NCBI RefSeq assembly: GCF_018139985.1
Contig: NZ_JAGSOU010000008.1
Location: forward strand, 109,364-173,363
DNA from: Actibacterium sp. MT2.3-13A
GTDB taxonomy: Bacteria > Pseudomonadota > Alphaproteobacteria > Rhodobacterales > Rhodobacteraceae
DNA: 64,000 bases
Reading direction: 5' to 3'
The notes under the pieces are model-generated. The model worked only from the letters and a program-made list of their open reading frames with translations, made no database searches and had not been told where the DNA came from. The translations under genes and the position numbers were made by a program. This document shows positions 44,918 through 53,536 of this stretch, in pieces (within the stretch, counting starts at the first letter, position 1; the number at the start of each line of letters is the position of its first letter).

Positions 44918-45484
44918 ATGCTGAAAAACCGGGTGGGAATGGCCGCGCTCGCAGCGCTTCTGGCCGCCTGTCAACAGACGGGCGGCCTTGTGCCGTTGAA
45001 CGAGGGGCCCAAGCCTCCGCCCGGCACGCCGCAGGTGACCGAGGCGGTGGACGGGCTGGTGGTCGGACACCGGCTGATGGCCGCGGGCGAATACGAGCTG
45101 GCGCTCAAGGCCTATTACCGCGCCGCCGGGGAATACGGCCTGAATGCCGATGTGCTCTCGGCGATCGGCTCGGCCAACCTGAGGCTCGGCCGGCTGGGCC
45201 AGGCCGAGACCATCCTGCGCCGCGCCACCGAAAAGGACGACCGTTTCGCGCCGGCCTGGAACAATCTCGGCGTGGTTCTGATGGAGACCGGCCAGGCGCC
45301 CGAGGCGCGCCGGGTGTTCCAGATCGCCTTCGCGCTGGACAGCGGCAAATCTGACGCAATCCGCGAAAACCTGCGCCTGGCTATCGCAAAATCGGAAAAT
45401 CCCGCGTATGATGCGGGCAATAATGAAAAATTCGGCCTGGTGAGACGGGGCAGCGGCCGCTACCTTCTGCTCTCCACGCCCTGA
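44918..45484 (+). CDS. tadD: TPR lipoprotein TadD
   Basis: 188-aa lipoprotein with lipobox LAAC (C18). TPR-like helices (about 50-160) include AAGEYELALKAYYRAA, AIGSANLRLGRLGQAETILRRATE and AWNNLGVVLMETGQAPEARRVF. It is the pilotin/assembly lipoprotein of the Tad machine, helping the secretin. Immediately followed by a second, related TPR lipoprotein gene. Confidence 0.9.
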   Translation: MLKNRVGMAALAALLAACQQTGGLVPLNEGPKPPPGTPQVTEAVDGLVVGHRLMAAGEYELALKAYYRAAGEYGLNADVLSAIGSANLRLGRLGQAETILRRATEKDDRFAPAWNNLGVVLMETGQAPEARRVFQIAFALDSGKSDAIRENLRLAIAKSENPAYDAGNNEKFGLVRRGSGRYLLLSTP

Positions 45485-45511
45485 GGACAGAGCAGCAAGA
45501 AGGACGCGGAA

Positions 45512-46369
45512 ATGCGCCTCGTTTCCCTTGTCACCCTTTGCCTGGGCAGCGCGCTTGCCCTGTCGGCCTGCCAGAAGGCCGGCGAGGCCGAGGTCGACCG
45601 CGCCGTGCAGGACGTGATCGCCGGCGACGAAAGCAGCCTGAACGACATCATGCTGACCGTGGCCGACCCGGACGAGGCGGTGGTCTATTTCAAGCGCGTC
45701 TCGGCCGAGAAGCCCGACCGCATCGACTTCCAGCGCGGGCTGGCGAAATCGCTGATCCGCGCCCACCGCCAGACCGAGGCCGTGGCCGCCTGGCGCAGGG
45801 TCAGCGAACACCCCGAGGCAACCAGCGAGGACCGCGTCGATTTCGCCGACGCGCTGATCCGCACCGGCGAATGGAACGAGGCGGAGGCGGTTCTCGACGC
45901 CATCCCGCCCACCCACGAGACCTACAAGCGCTACCGTCTGGAGGCGATGGTCGCCGACAGCAACCGCGAATGGGGCAAGGCCGACAGTTTCTACGAGACC
46001 GCCGTCGGGCTGACCACGAAACCCTCGGGCGTGCTGAACAACTGGGGCTATTCGAAACTGACCCGCGGCGATTTCCGCGAGGCCGAGCGTCTGTTCCTTG
46101 AGGCCATCGGCTACGACCAGAGCCTGTTCACCGCCAAGAACAACCTGGTGCTGGCCCGCGGCGCGCAGCGCAACTACCAGATGCCGGTGATGCCGATGAC
46201 CCAGATCGAGCGCGCGCAGCTGCTGCACACGCTGGCGCTCTCGGCGATCAAGCAGGGCGACGTCGCCATCGGCAAGGGCCTGCTGGAAGAGGCGATCGAG
46301 ACCCACCCGCAGCATTTCGAGGCCGCCGTGCGCAGCCTGCGCGCGCTGGACAGCAAGGTGGTGAACTGA
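45512..46369 (+). CDS. Second TPR lipoprotein of the Tad locus
   Basis: 285 aa, lipobox LSAC (C20). TPR-type repeats occupy most of the protein: VVYFKRVSAEKPDRIDFQ, DFADALIRTGEWNEAEAVLD, and LNNWGYSKLTRGDFREAERLFLEA. It resembles TadD in layout but is longer. Tandem TPR lipoproteins occur in cpa/tad loci of Rhodobacteraceae. It probably assists secretin or OmpA-lipoprotein assembly at the outer membrane. The ATG follows AAGGACG. Confidence 0.87.
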   Translation: MRLVSLVTLCLGSALALSACQKAGEAEVDRAVQDVIAGDESSLNDIMLTVADPDEAVVYFKRVSAEKPDRIDFQRGLAKSLIRAHRQTEAVAAWRRVSEHPEATSEDRVDFADALIRTGEWNEAEAVLDAIPPTHETYKRYRLEAMVADSNREWGKADSFYETAVGLTTKPSGVLNNWGYSKLTRGDFREAERLFLEAIGYDQSLFTAKNNLVLARGAQRNYQMPVMPMTQIERAQLLHTLALSAIKQGDVAIGKGLLEEAIETHPQHFEAAVRSLRALDSKVVN

Positions 46370-46373
46370 GCCG

Positions 46374-46865
46374 ATGACGCCCGCCGCCGCCCTGTGGTTC
46401 CTGCCCTTCGTCGCCCCCATCGCCCTGTTCGTGGCCTGGTCCGACATGAAGGCGATGAAGATCCCCAACAAGGCGGTGCTGGCGCTGGTGGCGGTCTTTG
46501 CCGTGGTCGGCCTGCTGGCGCTGCCGCTGGAGGCCTATCTGTGGCGCTGGCTGCATCTCGCCGTGGTGCTCGGTATCGGGTTCGTGCTGGCCACCGGCGG
46601 GCTGATCGGGGCGGGCGACGCGAAATTCGCCGCCGCCATGGCCCCCTTCGTGGCGCTCTCGGACGCGGTGATGTTCTGCTACATGTTTTCCGCGGTCCTG
46701 CTGGCGGCGTTTCTGACCCACCGCACCGCGCGGCGAATCCCGGCGGTGGTCAACGCCCTGCCCGACTGGGAATCGTGGCACCGCAAGAAGGATTTCCCGA
46801 TGGGCCTGGCGCTGGGCGGGGTGCTGGTGATCTATCTGGCGGCGCAGGCGCTGCGCGTGGCCTGA
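46374..46865 (+). CDS. tadV: Prepilin peptidase TadV/CpaA
   Basis: 163-aa membrane aspartyl protease (A24 family, C-terminal half only) that cleaves the Flp leader peptides. The two catalytic aspartates are D24 in SDMKAMKIPN and D82 in GAGDAKFAAA. About five or six hydrophobic helices are present. It starts 4 bp after the TPR gene. Its substrates should be the two Flp pilins at 36147 and 36571. Confidence 0.93.
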   Translation: MTPAAALWFLPFVAPIALFVAWSDMKAMKIPNKAVLALVAVFAVVGLLALPLEAYLWRWLHLAVVLGIGFVLATGGLIGAGDAKFAAAMAPFVALSDAVMFCYMFSAVLLAAFLTHRTARRIPAVVNALPDWESWHRKKDFPMGLALGGVLVIYLAAQALRVA

Positions 46866-46868
46866 TCC

Positions 46869-46900
46869 GCCAAATTCTTGCCACACCGGCCCCGTATAGC
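46869..46900 (+). promoter_or_regulatory. Promoter-like element upstream of the AAA+ ATPase gene
   Basis: GCCAAATTCTTGCC (46869-46882) followed by TATAGC (46895-46900). The 14-mer is identical to the one at 36013-36026 in the flp control region, also followed by a TATATAGC box. It lies in the 66-bp gap after tadV, so the last two genes may have their own co-regulated promoter. Confidence 0.5.
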
Positions 46901-46931
46901 GTTGGGCAACAGCCACGTCCCGAGACCCCCG

Positions 46932-48242
46932 ATGACCCTTCAAAGCCCCTCCGTCATGGCCCCGCCGGCCCCGCGCACGCTGGAACAGATGCGCCTGCCG
47001 ATGGTCATGATGCGCGACATCCTGCTGAAGACCCTGTTCCGCCAGAACATCGAGTTCGTCAGCGACCTCGCCCGCGCGATCTGCCTGCCCGTCCCCGTCA
47101 CGCAGGAGCTGATCGACCTCGCCCGCGGCCAGAAACTGGTCGAGGCCACCGGCACGCTGCATGCCAATTCGGGCGGCGAGATGGGCTATCAGCTGACCGA
47201 TTCCGGCAAGGCCCGCGCGCTGGATGCGCTCAGCCAGTCGGAATATTACGGCCCGATGCCGGTGCCGCTGGAGGTCTATCAGGAGCAGGTCCAGCGGCAG
47301 TCGATCAAGAACATCCAGATCACGCGCGAGCAGCTGACCGGGGCGATGGGCCACCTGATCCTGCCCAATTCCCTGCTTGACCATCTGGGGCCGGCGGTGT
47401 CCTCGGGCCGGTCGATCCTGATGTATGGCCCTCCGGGCAACGGCAAATCCTCGATCTCCAACGGCATCCGCGATGCTCTGGGCGACCGGATCTATGTCCC
47501 CCGCGCGGTGGAATATTCCGGCCAGGTGATCACCGTCTATGACCCGATCGTGCATTCCGCGGCCGAGGCAATGCAGGACGACCCGACCTCGCTGCGCCGC
47601 AGTTCCGGCCGGTTCGACACGCGCTATGTGCTGTGCGACCGGCCCACGGTGGTCACCGGCGGCGAGCTGTCGCTGTCCATGCTCGATCTGGTCTACAACC
47701 CGACCGCGCGCACCTACCAGGCGCCGCTGCAGCTGAAATCCACCGGCGGCGTGTTCATCGTCGACGACCTCGGCCGGCAGGCGGAGCCGCCGCAGGCGCT
47801 GATCAACCGCTGGATCGTGCCGCTGGAGGAAGGGCGCGATATCCTCGCCCTGCAATCGGGCGAGAAATTCGAGGTGCCCTTCGACACGCTGGTAGTCTTC
47901 TCCACCAACTTCCACCCGAACGAGATCTTCGACAAGGCGGCGCTGCGCCGGATCTTCTTCAAGATCAAGATCGACGGCCCCAGCCAGGAGGATTTCCTCA
48001 AGATTTTCGCGATGGTGGCCCGCAAGAAGAAGATGCCGCTGGACGAGCGCACGCTGGTCTACCTGATGAAGGAAAAATACCCCACCATCGACAATGTCTA
48101 CGCCAACTATCAGCCGGTCTTCCTGATCGAACAGATGATCGCGATCTGCGAATTCGAGGGCATCCCCTATCAGATGAGCCCCGAACTGATCGAGCGGGCC
48201 TGGGCGAACATGTTCGTCCGCGACGAGGCGATCGTGCATTGA
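46932..48242 (+). CDS. Winged-helix AAA+ ATPase linked to the Tad locus
   Basis: 436 aa. An N-terminal region (about 25-105) looks like a winged-helix/DprA-like module with LPVPVTQELIDLARGQKLVEATG and GYQLTDSGKARALDAL. The AAA+ core has Walker A GPPGNGKS (166-173), VFIVDDLGRQ as Walker B, NRWIVPLEEGRD, and the sensor-1 motif VFSTNFHP, then ALRRIFFKIKI as arginine finger. The substrate is not known. It follows tadV, and its own upstream element resembles the flp promoter. It overlaps the next gene by one base (TGATG). A role in pilus-linked remodelling is inference from position only. Confidence 0.88.
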   Translation: MTLQSPSVMAPPAPRTLEQMRLPMVMMRDILLKTLFRQNIEFVSDLARAICLPVPVTQELIDLARGQKLVEATGTLHANSGGEMGYQLTDSGKARALDALSQSEYYGPMPVPLEVYQEQVQRQSIKNIQITREQLTGAMGHLILPNSLLDHLGPAVSSGRSILMYGPPGNGKSSISNGIRDALGDRIYVPRAVEYSGQVITVYDPIVHSAAEAMQDDPTSLRRSSGRFDTRYVLCDRPTVVTGGELSLSMLDLVYNPTARTYQAPLQLKSTGGVFIVDDLGRQAEPPQALINRWIVPLEEGRDILALQSGEKFEVPFDTLVVFSTNFHPNEIFDKAALRRIFFKIKIDGPSQEDFLKIFAMVARKKKMPLDERTLVYLMKEKYPTIDNVYANYQPVFLIEQMIAICEFEGIPYQMSPELIERAWANMFVRDEAIVH

Positions 48243-49054
48243 TGCTGCGCGGTGTGGGGATCGCCGGATGCGGCCGGATGGGCGCGCCGATGCTGGCCGC
48301 GCTGCGCGCCGCAGGCTTCGCCGCGCGCGGCTTCGACATCCGCCCGCCGGCCGGTTACGGCCCCCTGGCCCCGGCGATGACCGATGACCCCGACAGCTTT
48401 GCTGGCGGTCTGCGGCACCTGATCACCGTGGTGCGCGACATCCTGCAGACCGAGGACGTGCTGTTCGGCGCGCAGGGGTTCGTCACCCGCGCGCCGGGGC
48501 TGGAGACGGTGATCGTCAGTTCCACCCTGTCGCCGCGCTATCTGCGCGAGTTGCGTCCGCGCCTGCCCGGCCATATCGCCCTGATCGACGCCCCGATGTC
48601 GGGCGCCGCCATCGCCGCGCAGCAGGCGCGGCTGTCCTTCATGCTGGGCGGCGATGCGGCCGATCTCGACCGGATGCAGCCGCTGTTCGACGCGATGGGG
48701 CGGCATTTCCACCGCATGGGCGCGCTCGGCGCGGGGATGAGCGCCAAGGTCCTGAACAACCTGCTGGCCGCCGCCAATACCGCCATGACCCGGCTGGTGC
48801 TGGACTGGGCCGATGCCGCCGGGCTCGACGAGGCGGCGCTGCTGGCGCTGATCCACACCTCCTCCGGGCAGAACTGGTTCGCCTCGGGCTTCAACGAGAT
48901 CGAATTCGCCCGCGACGGGCTGGCCGAGGACAATTCCATCGGCATCCTGGTCAAGGACGTGGAAAGCGCGCTGGACGCCGCCCCCGAGGGCGCCGACACC
49001 GCCCTGCCCCGCGCCGTGCAGGACGCCATCCGCGCCCTGACGCCGCGCCCCTAG
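48242..49054 (+). CDS. NAD(P)-binding beta-hydroxyacid dehydrogenase family protein
   Basis: 270-aa member of the 6-phosphogluconate/3-hydroxyisobutyrate dehydrogenase family. The Rossmann motif GIAGCGRMGAPM is at 6-17, the substrate-binding DAPMSGA motif follows, and GAGMSAKVLNNLL carries the catalytic lysine. All key residues are intact. The start shares a base with the stop of the AAA+ gene (TGATG), so they are translated together, an odd pairing. Substrate unknown (3-hydroxyacid or tartronate-type). Confidence 0.9.
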   Translation: MLRGVGIAGCGRMGAPMLAALRAAGFAARGFDIRPPAGYGPLAPAMTDDPDSFAGGLRHLITVVRDILQTEDVLFGAQGFVTRAPGLETVIVSSTLSPRYLRELRPRLPGHIALIDAPMSGAAIAAQQARLSFMLGGDAADLDRMQPLFDAMGRHFHRMGALGAGMSAKVLNNLLAAANTAMTRLVLDWADAAGLDEAALLALIHTSSGQNWFASGFNEIEFARDGLAEDNSIGILVKDVESALDAAPEGADTALPRAVQDAIRALTPRP

Positions 49055-49086
49055 TCGCGCCGCCGCCGGCGCCCTAGATTGGGCGT

Positions 49087-51489
49087 ATGGCCCCGCTTCC
49101 TGCCTCTTTCCAGGACTGGTTCGCCCGTCGCGGCTGGACCGTCCATCCGCACCAGCGGGACATGCTGGCGCGCGCCAAGGCGCCCGCGCTGCTGCTGATC
49201 GCCCCCACGGGCGGCGGCAAGACGCTTGCAGGATTCCTGCCCTCCCTCGTCGATCTGGCCGAGAATCCTCATCCGGGATTGCACACGCTCTACATCTCGC
49301 CGCTCAAGGCGCTGGCCGCCGACATCCGCCGCAACCTGCGCGCCCCGGTCGAGGAGATAGGCCTGCCCATCCGCATCGAGGACCGCACCGGCGATACGCC
49401 GGCCAGTCGCCGCAAGCGCCAGCGCGCCGACCCGCCCCACATCCTGCTGACCACGCCCGAGAGCCTCGCGCTGCTCCTGTCCTACGAGGATGCGCCGCGC
49501 GTCTTCGCCGGGTTGAAACGGGTGATCGTGGACGAGATCCACGCGCTGGCGGAAAGCAAACGCGGGGATCAGCTGATGCTGGGGCTGGCGCGGCTGCAGC
49601 GCCTCTGCCCGGGCCTGCGCCGCGTCGGCCTGTCGGCCACGGTCGAGGACCCGCCGGCGCTGGCCCGTTTCCTCGCCCCGCATCCCGGCCCCTGCGAGAT
49701 CCTGACCGCCGACCCCGGCTCCGCCCCCGACATCGCCATGCTGGAAACCGGGGCGCCCCCGCCCTGGGCCGGCGGCGGCGGGCGCTACGCGATCCCGGCG
49801 ATCCTCGATCAGGTGCGGCGCCACCGCACCACGCTGATCTTCCACAACACCCGCGCCCAGGCCGAGATCTTTTTTCACGATCTCTGGCTGGCCAACGACG
49901 CGGGGCTGCCGATCGGCATCCACCACGGCTCGCTCGCCCGCGAGGCGCGCGAGAGGGTCGAGGCCGCGATGACACGGGGGGAATTGCGCGCCGTGGTCTG
50001 CACCGGCAGCCTCGATCTCGGCATCGACTGGGGCGACGTGGACCTGGTGATCCAGGTCGGCGCGCCCAAGAACGTCAAGCGGCTGGTGCAGAGGATCGGG
50101 CGGGCCAACCACCGTTACAACGCGCCCTCCAAGGCGCTGCTGGTGCCCGCGAACCGCTTCGAGGTGGTGGAATGCGTGGCCGCCCTTGAGGCCGCGCGCG
50201 CCGGCGAACTGGACGGCGCGCCGCGCAGCCCCGGCCCGCGCGACGTGCTCTGCCAGCATATCCTTGCCACCGCCGCCGCCGGCCCCTTCGAGGCCGACGC
50301 GCTTCATGCCGAAGTCACCGGCGCCGGCCCCTACGCGGCCCTGACGCGCGCACAATTCGACGCCTGCCTCGATTTCGCGGCCACCGGCGGTTATGCCCTG
50401 CGCGCCTATGACCGCTACCAGCGGCTGTTGCACCGCGAGGGCAAATGGCAACTGCGCGACCCGCGCAGCGCGGCGCAGATCCGCATGAACCTCGGCACCA
50501 TCGTCGATACCGAAACCCTGAAGGTGCGGCTCAGAAACGGCCGCGGCGGCACGCCGCTGGGCGAGGTCGAGGAGGGCTTTGCCGCGACGCTGACGGCCGG
50601 CGACACCTTCCTCATCGGCGGGCAGGTGGTGCGCTACGAAGGGCTGCGCGAGATGACGGTCGAGGTCACCCGCCACGCCGACAGGACGCCGCGCGTCGCG
50701 ACCTACATGGGCACGAAATTCGCCACCTCGACCCAGCTTTCCGACCGCATCCTCGCCATGTTCCGGCAGGGCGACTGGCCCGCCCTGCCCCGCCACACCG
50801 CCGACTGGCTGGCCCTGCAACGCGACCTTTCGCACCTGCCCGGGCGCGAACGCCTGCTGGTGGAGACCTTCCCGCACGAGGGGCGCGCGCATCTGGTCGC
50901 CTACGGCTTTGCCGGGCGCAACGCGCAGCAGACGCTGGGCCTGCTCCTGACCCAGCAGATGGAGCGCGCGGGGCTGCACCCGCTGGGCTTCGTCGCCACC
51001 GATTACGCCACGCTGATCTGGGGGCTGGACGAGGTCGCCGACCCCGCGCCGCTGTTCGAGACCGAGACCCTGCGCGAGGGTTTCGCCGACTGGCTGGCCG
51101 GTAACGCGGTGATGAAGCGGACCTTCCGCAGCTCGGCGGTGATCGCCGGGCTGATCGACAGGGTGACGCCGGGGCGGCGCAAGACCGGGCGGCAGGCGAC
51201 GTTTTCGTCGGACATCCTCTATGACACCCTGCGCAAATACGACCCCGGCCACCTGATGCTGGAGATCACCCGCGAGGAGGCGCTGAAGGGCCTCGTGGAT
51301 TTCGGCCGGCTGGAGGAGATGCTGGCACGCACCAACGGCCGGATCACCCACGCCCGCCTGCCCCGCGTCAGCCCGCTGGCCGCGCCGCTGTTCCTCGAGG
51401 TCGGCCGGGTGCCGGTGAAGGGCGCCGGCGAGGAACGGCTGATGGCCGAGGCGGCCGCGCGGCTGATGGCCGAGGCCGGGCTGACCTGA
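49087..51489 (+). CDS. Ligase-associated DNA damage response DEXH-box helicase
   Basis: 800-aa Lhr-like superfamily 2 helicase. Walker A is PTGGGKT (40-46), the Walker B box is DEIH (149-152), with VGLSATV (motif III), TGSLDLGIDWGDVDLVIQVG (motif V) and RIGRANHR (motif VI). A long C-terminal Lhr-type region follows (DUF-like winged-helix and beta-sheet). In many bacteria this protein is encoded with an ATP-dependent DNA ligase, an exonuclease and the PdeM nuclease. Here only PdeM follows; no ligase or exonuclease lies beside it. Confidence 0.93.
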   Translation: MAPLPASFQDWFARRGWTVHPHQRDMLARAKAPALLLIAPTGGGKTLAGFLPSLVDLAENPHPGLHTLYISPLKALAADIRRNLRAPVEEIGLPIRIEDRTGDTPASRRKRQRADPPHILLTTPESLALLLSYEDAPRVFAGLKRVIVDEIHALAESKRGDQLMLGLARLQRLCPGLRRVGLSATVEDPPALARFLAPHPGPCEILTADPGSAPDIAMLETGAPPPWAGGGGRYAIPAILDQVRRHRTTLIFHNTRAQAEIFFHDLWLANDAGLPIGIHHGSLAREARERVEAAMTRGELRAVVCTGSLDLGIDWGDVDLVIQVGAPKNVKRLVQRIGRANHRYNAPSKALLVPANRFEVVECVAALEAARAGELDGAPRSPGPRDVLCQHILATAAAGPFEADALHAEVTGAGPYAALTRAQFDACLDFAATGGYALRAYDRYQRLLHREGKWQLRDPRSAAQIRMNLGTIVDTETLKVRLRNGRGGTPLGEVEEGFAATLTAGDTFLIGGQVVRYEGLREMTVEVTRHADRTPRVATYMGTKFATSTQLSDRILAMFRQGDWPALPRHTADWLALQRDLSHLPGRERLLVETFPHEGRAHLVAYGFAGRNAQQTLGLLLTQQMERAGLHPLGFVATDYATLIWGLDEVADPAPLFETETLREGFADWLAGNAVMKRTFRSSAVIAGLIDRVTPGRRKTGRQATFSSDILYDTLRKYDPGHLMLEITREEALKGLVDFGRLEEMLARTNGRITHARLPRVSPLAAPLFLEVGRVPVKGAGEERLMAEAAARLMAEAGLT

Positions 51490-51529
51490 CCCTCTTGCAT
51501 TCCGCGCCGCGGCGCGTCACGGACGACGC

Positions 51530-52198
51530 ATGAACGGATACGATTTCACCCTGGCCGGCGCCGCGCTCACCGCGCGGGCCTCGGGCGCGCTGTGGTGGCC
51601 CGCCGAAGGGCTGCTGGCGGTCTCCGACCTGCATCTGGGCAAATCCGAGCGTCTGGCCCGCCGCGGCGGCGCGCTCCTGCCGCCCTATGAGGTGCGCGAG
51701 ACGCTGGCCCGCCTGGCCGCCGAGATCGCGGCCACCGAGCCGCGCACGGTTCTGTGCCTCGGCGACAGTTTCGACGATGTCGCCGCGGCCGACGGCCTCG
51801 ATCCCGCCGACAGGGCCGCGCTGTCGCGCCTGATGGCGGGGCGGCGCTGGATCTGGGCGGAGGGCAACCACGACCCCGGCCCGGTGGAGCTCGGCGGCAC
51901 GCATCTGGCCGAATTCCGCCTCCGCGCGCTGAGCTTCCGCCACATCGCGACGCCCGGCGCGCGCGGCGAGGTCTCGGGCCATTACCACCCCAAGGCGCGG
52001 CTTTCCCTGCGCGGGCAGGCGATCTCGCGCCCGTGCTTCCTGATCGACGCGGATCGGGTGATCCTGCCCGCCTTCGGCGCCTATACCGGCGGGCTGCGCA
52101 GCGACGACCCGGTGCTGGAGGGGCTGATGGGGCCGCAGGCCGTCGCGGTTCTGACCGGCCCGGCGGCGCGGGCCATCCCGATGCCCCGTCGGCGCTAG
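51530..52198 (+). CDS. pdeM: Ligase-associated DNA damage response endonuclease PdeM
   Basis: 222-aa calcineurin-like metallophosphoesterase. The metal motifs are SDLHLGK (32-38), GDSFDD (78-83), GNHD (112-115) and GHYHPK (150-155), all intact. It follows the helicase by 40 bp. The TAG stop is in a CTAG palindrome that also supplies the stop of the convergent LytTR gene. It is expected to act in DNA repair with the helicase and a ligase encoded elsewhere. Confidence 0.94.
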   Translation: MNGYDFTLAGAALTARASGALWWPAEGLLAVSDLHLGKSERLARRGGALLPPYEVRETLARLAAEIAATEPRTVLCLGDSFDDVAAADGLDPADRAALSRLMAGRRWIWAEGNHDPGPVELGGTHLAEFRLRALSFRHIATPGARGEVSGHYHPKARLSLRGQAISRPCFLIDADRVILPAFGAYTGGLRSDDPVLEGLMGPQAVAVLTGPAARAIPMPRRR

Positions 52199-52935
52199 GC
52201 CAGCCCGCGCGCGGCCACGGCGCCGCGGTATTGCCGGCTCACCGGCACGCGCGCGCCATCCGACAGGACCAGCAGAAGCCGCCCCTTGTCCGCCTCGCGC
52301 CCGCGAATCTCCGACAGCGCCACCCAATGCGAGCGGTGCACCCTGAGCCCCTCGATCCCGTCCAGCTCGGCAATGGCGTCGCGGAACCGCATCAGCAGGC
52401 GCTGCGCGCCGCGATCGGTGACCACCTCCACATAGTGATCTGACACCGCCAGCCGGATGACCCGCCCGCGCCGCCCCGGTTCCAGCCGTTCCAGCAGGCG
52501 CGGCGCCGGGTCGCGGACGGGCGGCGGCGGCTCCAGCACCCGACGCATCGCGGTCGTGCCGATCGAGGCGGTGAAGATGATCGCCATGATCTCCGAGCGC
52601 TGCGGCGCGACCCCGGTCGCGTCGCCGATCATCCACAAGGTGAGCTGGCGCAGCGGCTCCACCAGAAGGACCGACAGCGCCCCCGCCACCGCCAGCGCGA
52701 CTGTCCAGGCCCCGTGGCCCGACAGCCAGCGCCGCAGCAGGACGCGCAGCAGACTGCCGACGACAATCGCGAAACCCGTCATTCCGGCCCAGTAGACGAC
52801 CCGTTCGGGCAGCGCGAGGCTCTGATAGGTGCCGAATGGCCCGGCCAGGGCCACGGCGAGGGAGATCAGCCCCCAGGCCGTCAGGGTCCACGGCCGCAGC
52901 AATAGCGCCCTCAATTCCTGTAAAATGCCCGTCAT
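52195..52935 (-). CDS. Membrane-anchored LytTR-domain transcription regulator
   Basis: 246 aa. Four hydrophobic helices (about 16-35, 45-65, 75-95 and 115-135) are followed by a LytTR DNA-binding domain (about 150-246) with RLAVSDHYVEVVTDRGAQRLLMRFRDAIAEL, GLRVHRSHWVALSEI and GARVPVSRQYR. It is not a classical response regulator since no receiver is present. Membrane-tethered LytTR proteins respond to envelope or metabolite cues in other bacteria. ATG 52935 has AAAGG upstream. The stop shares CTAG with pdeM. Confidence 0.88.
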   Translation of the reverse strand: MTGILQELRALLLRPWTLTAWGLISLAVALAGPFGTYQSLALPERVVYWAGMTGFAIVVGSLLRVLLRRWLSGHGAWTVALAVAGALSVLLVEPLRQLTLWMIGDATGVAPQRSEIMAIIFTASIGTTAMRRVLEPPPPVRDPAPRLLERLEPGRRGRVIRLAVSDHYVEVVTDRGAQRLLMRFRDAIAELDGIEGLRVHRSHWVALSEIRGREADKGRLLLVLSDGARVPVSRQYRGAVAARGLA

Positions 52936-53098
52936 ACGGCCTTTAAAACTTACTTTTTCAATCGTCGTTCGCAGCGACCGGCAGGTCCACTTTCCCGCAG
53001 CCGCGCCGCATGTTTCAATGGCGTTCGAGGGGGTTTGCCCGATCACGTCGCGGAAAGCAAGCAGCCCCTCCCCCAGACCCGGCAGGAGACCCCTCGGC

Positions 53099-53536
53099 AT
53101 GACACACAGCCCCCGCAACCCGGCCTATCCCGAAATCGTTAAGGAAAGCTTTTCGCGCCAGGGGCTGATGCGCACCCTCGGCGCCGAGATCGCCGAGATC
53201 GCGCCGGGGCGCTGCACGATCACCGCCCCGATCCGCCCGGAAACCGCCCAGCAGCACGGCTTTGCCCATGCGGGCACCACTTTCGCCATCGGCGACAGCG
53301 CCTGTGGCTACGCCGCGCTCAGCCTTCAGGCGCCCGGGATCGAGGTGCTGACCAGCGAGATGAAGATCCACCTTCTTGCGCCCGCCACCGGCGCGCGCCT
53401 GGTGGCCCGCGGCGAGGTTCTGCGCGCGGGCCGCCGGCTGGTGGTCGCCCGCGCCGACGTCTTCGCCGAGACCGGCGAGGACAGCCGCCACGTCGCCACG
53501 CTCCTGGGCACGATCGTGCCCGTGCCGGCCGGTTAG
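53099..53536 (+). CDS. PaaI family thioesterase (hotdog fold)
   Basis: 145-aa hotdog-fold thioesterase. The PaaI-type motif is [24 protein letters not shown] with the HGG-like loop reading HAGT, followed by [15 protein letters not shown] and [19 protein letters not shown]. It hydrolyses an acyl- or aryl-CoA; substrate unknown. ATG at 53099 is spaced a little far from its AGGAG. The stop overlaps the convergent folD stop by 4 bp (TTAG). Confidence 0.9.
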   Translation: MTHSPRNPAYPEIVKESFSRQGLMRTLGAEIAEIAPGRCTITAPIRPETAQQHGFAHAGTTFAIGDSACGYAALSLQAPGIEVLTSEMKIHLLAPATGARLVARGEVLRAGRRLVVARADVFAETGEDSRHVATLLGTIVPVPAG

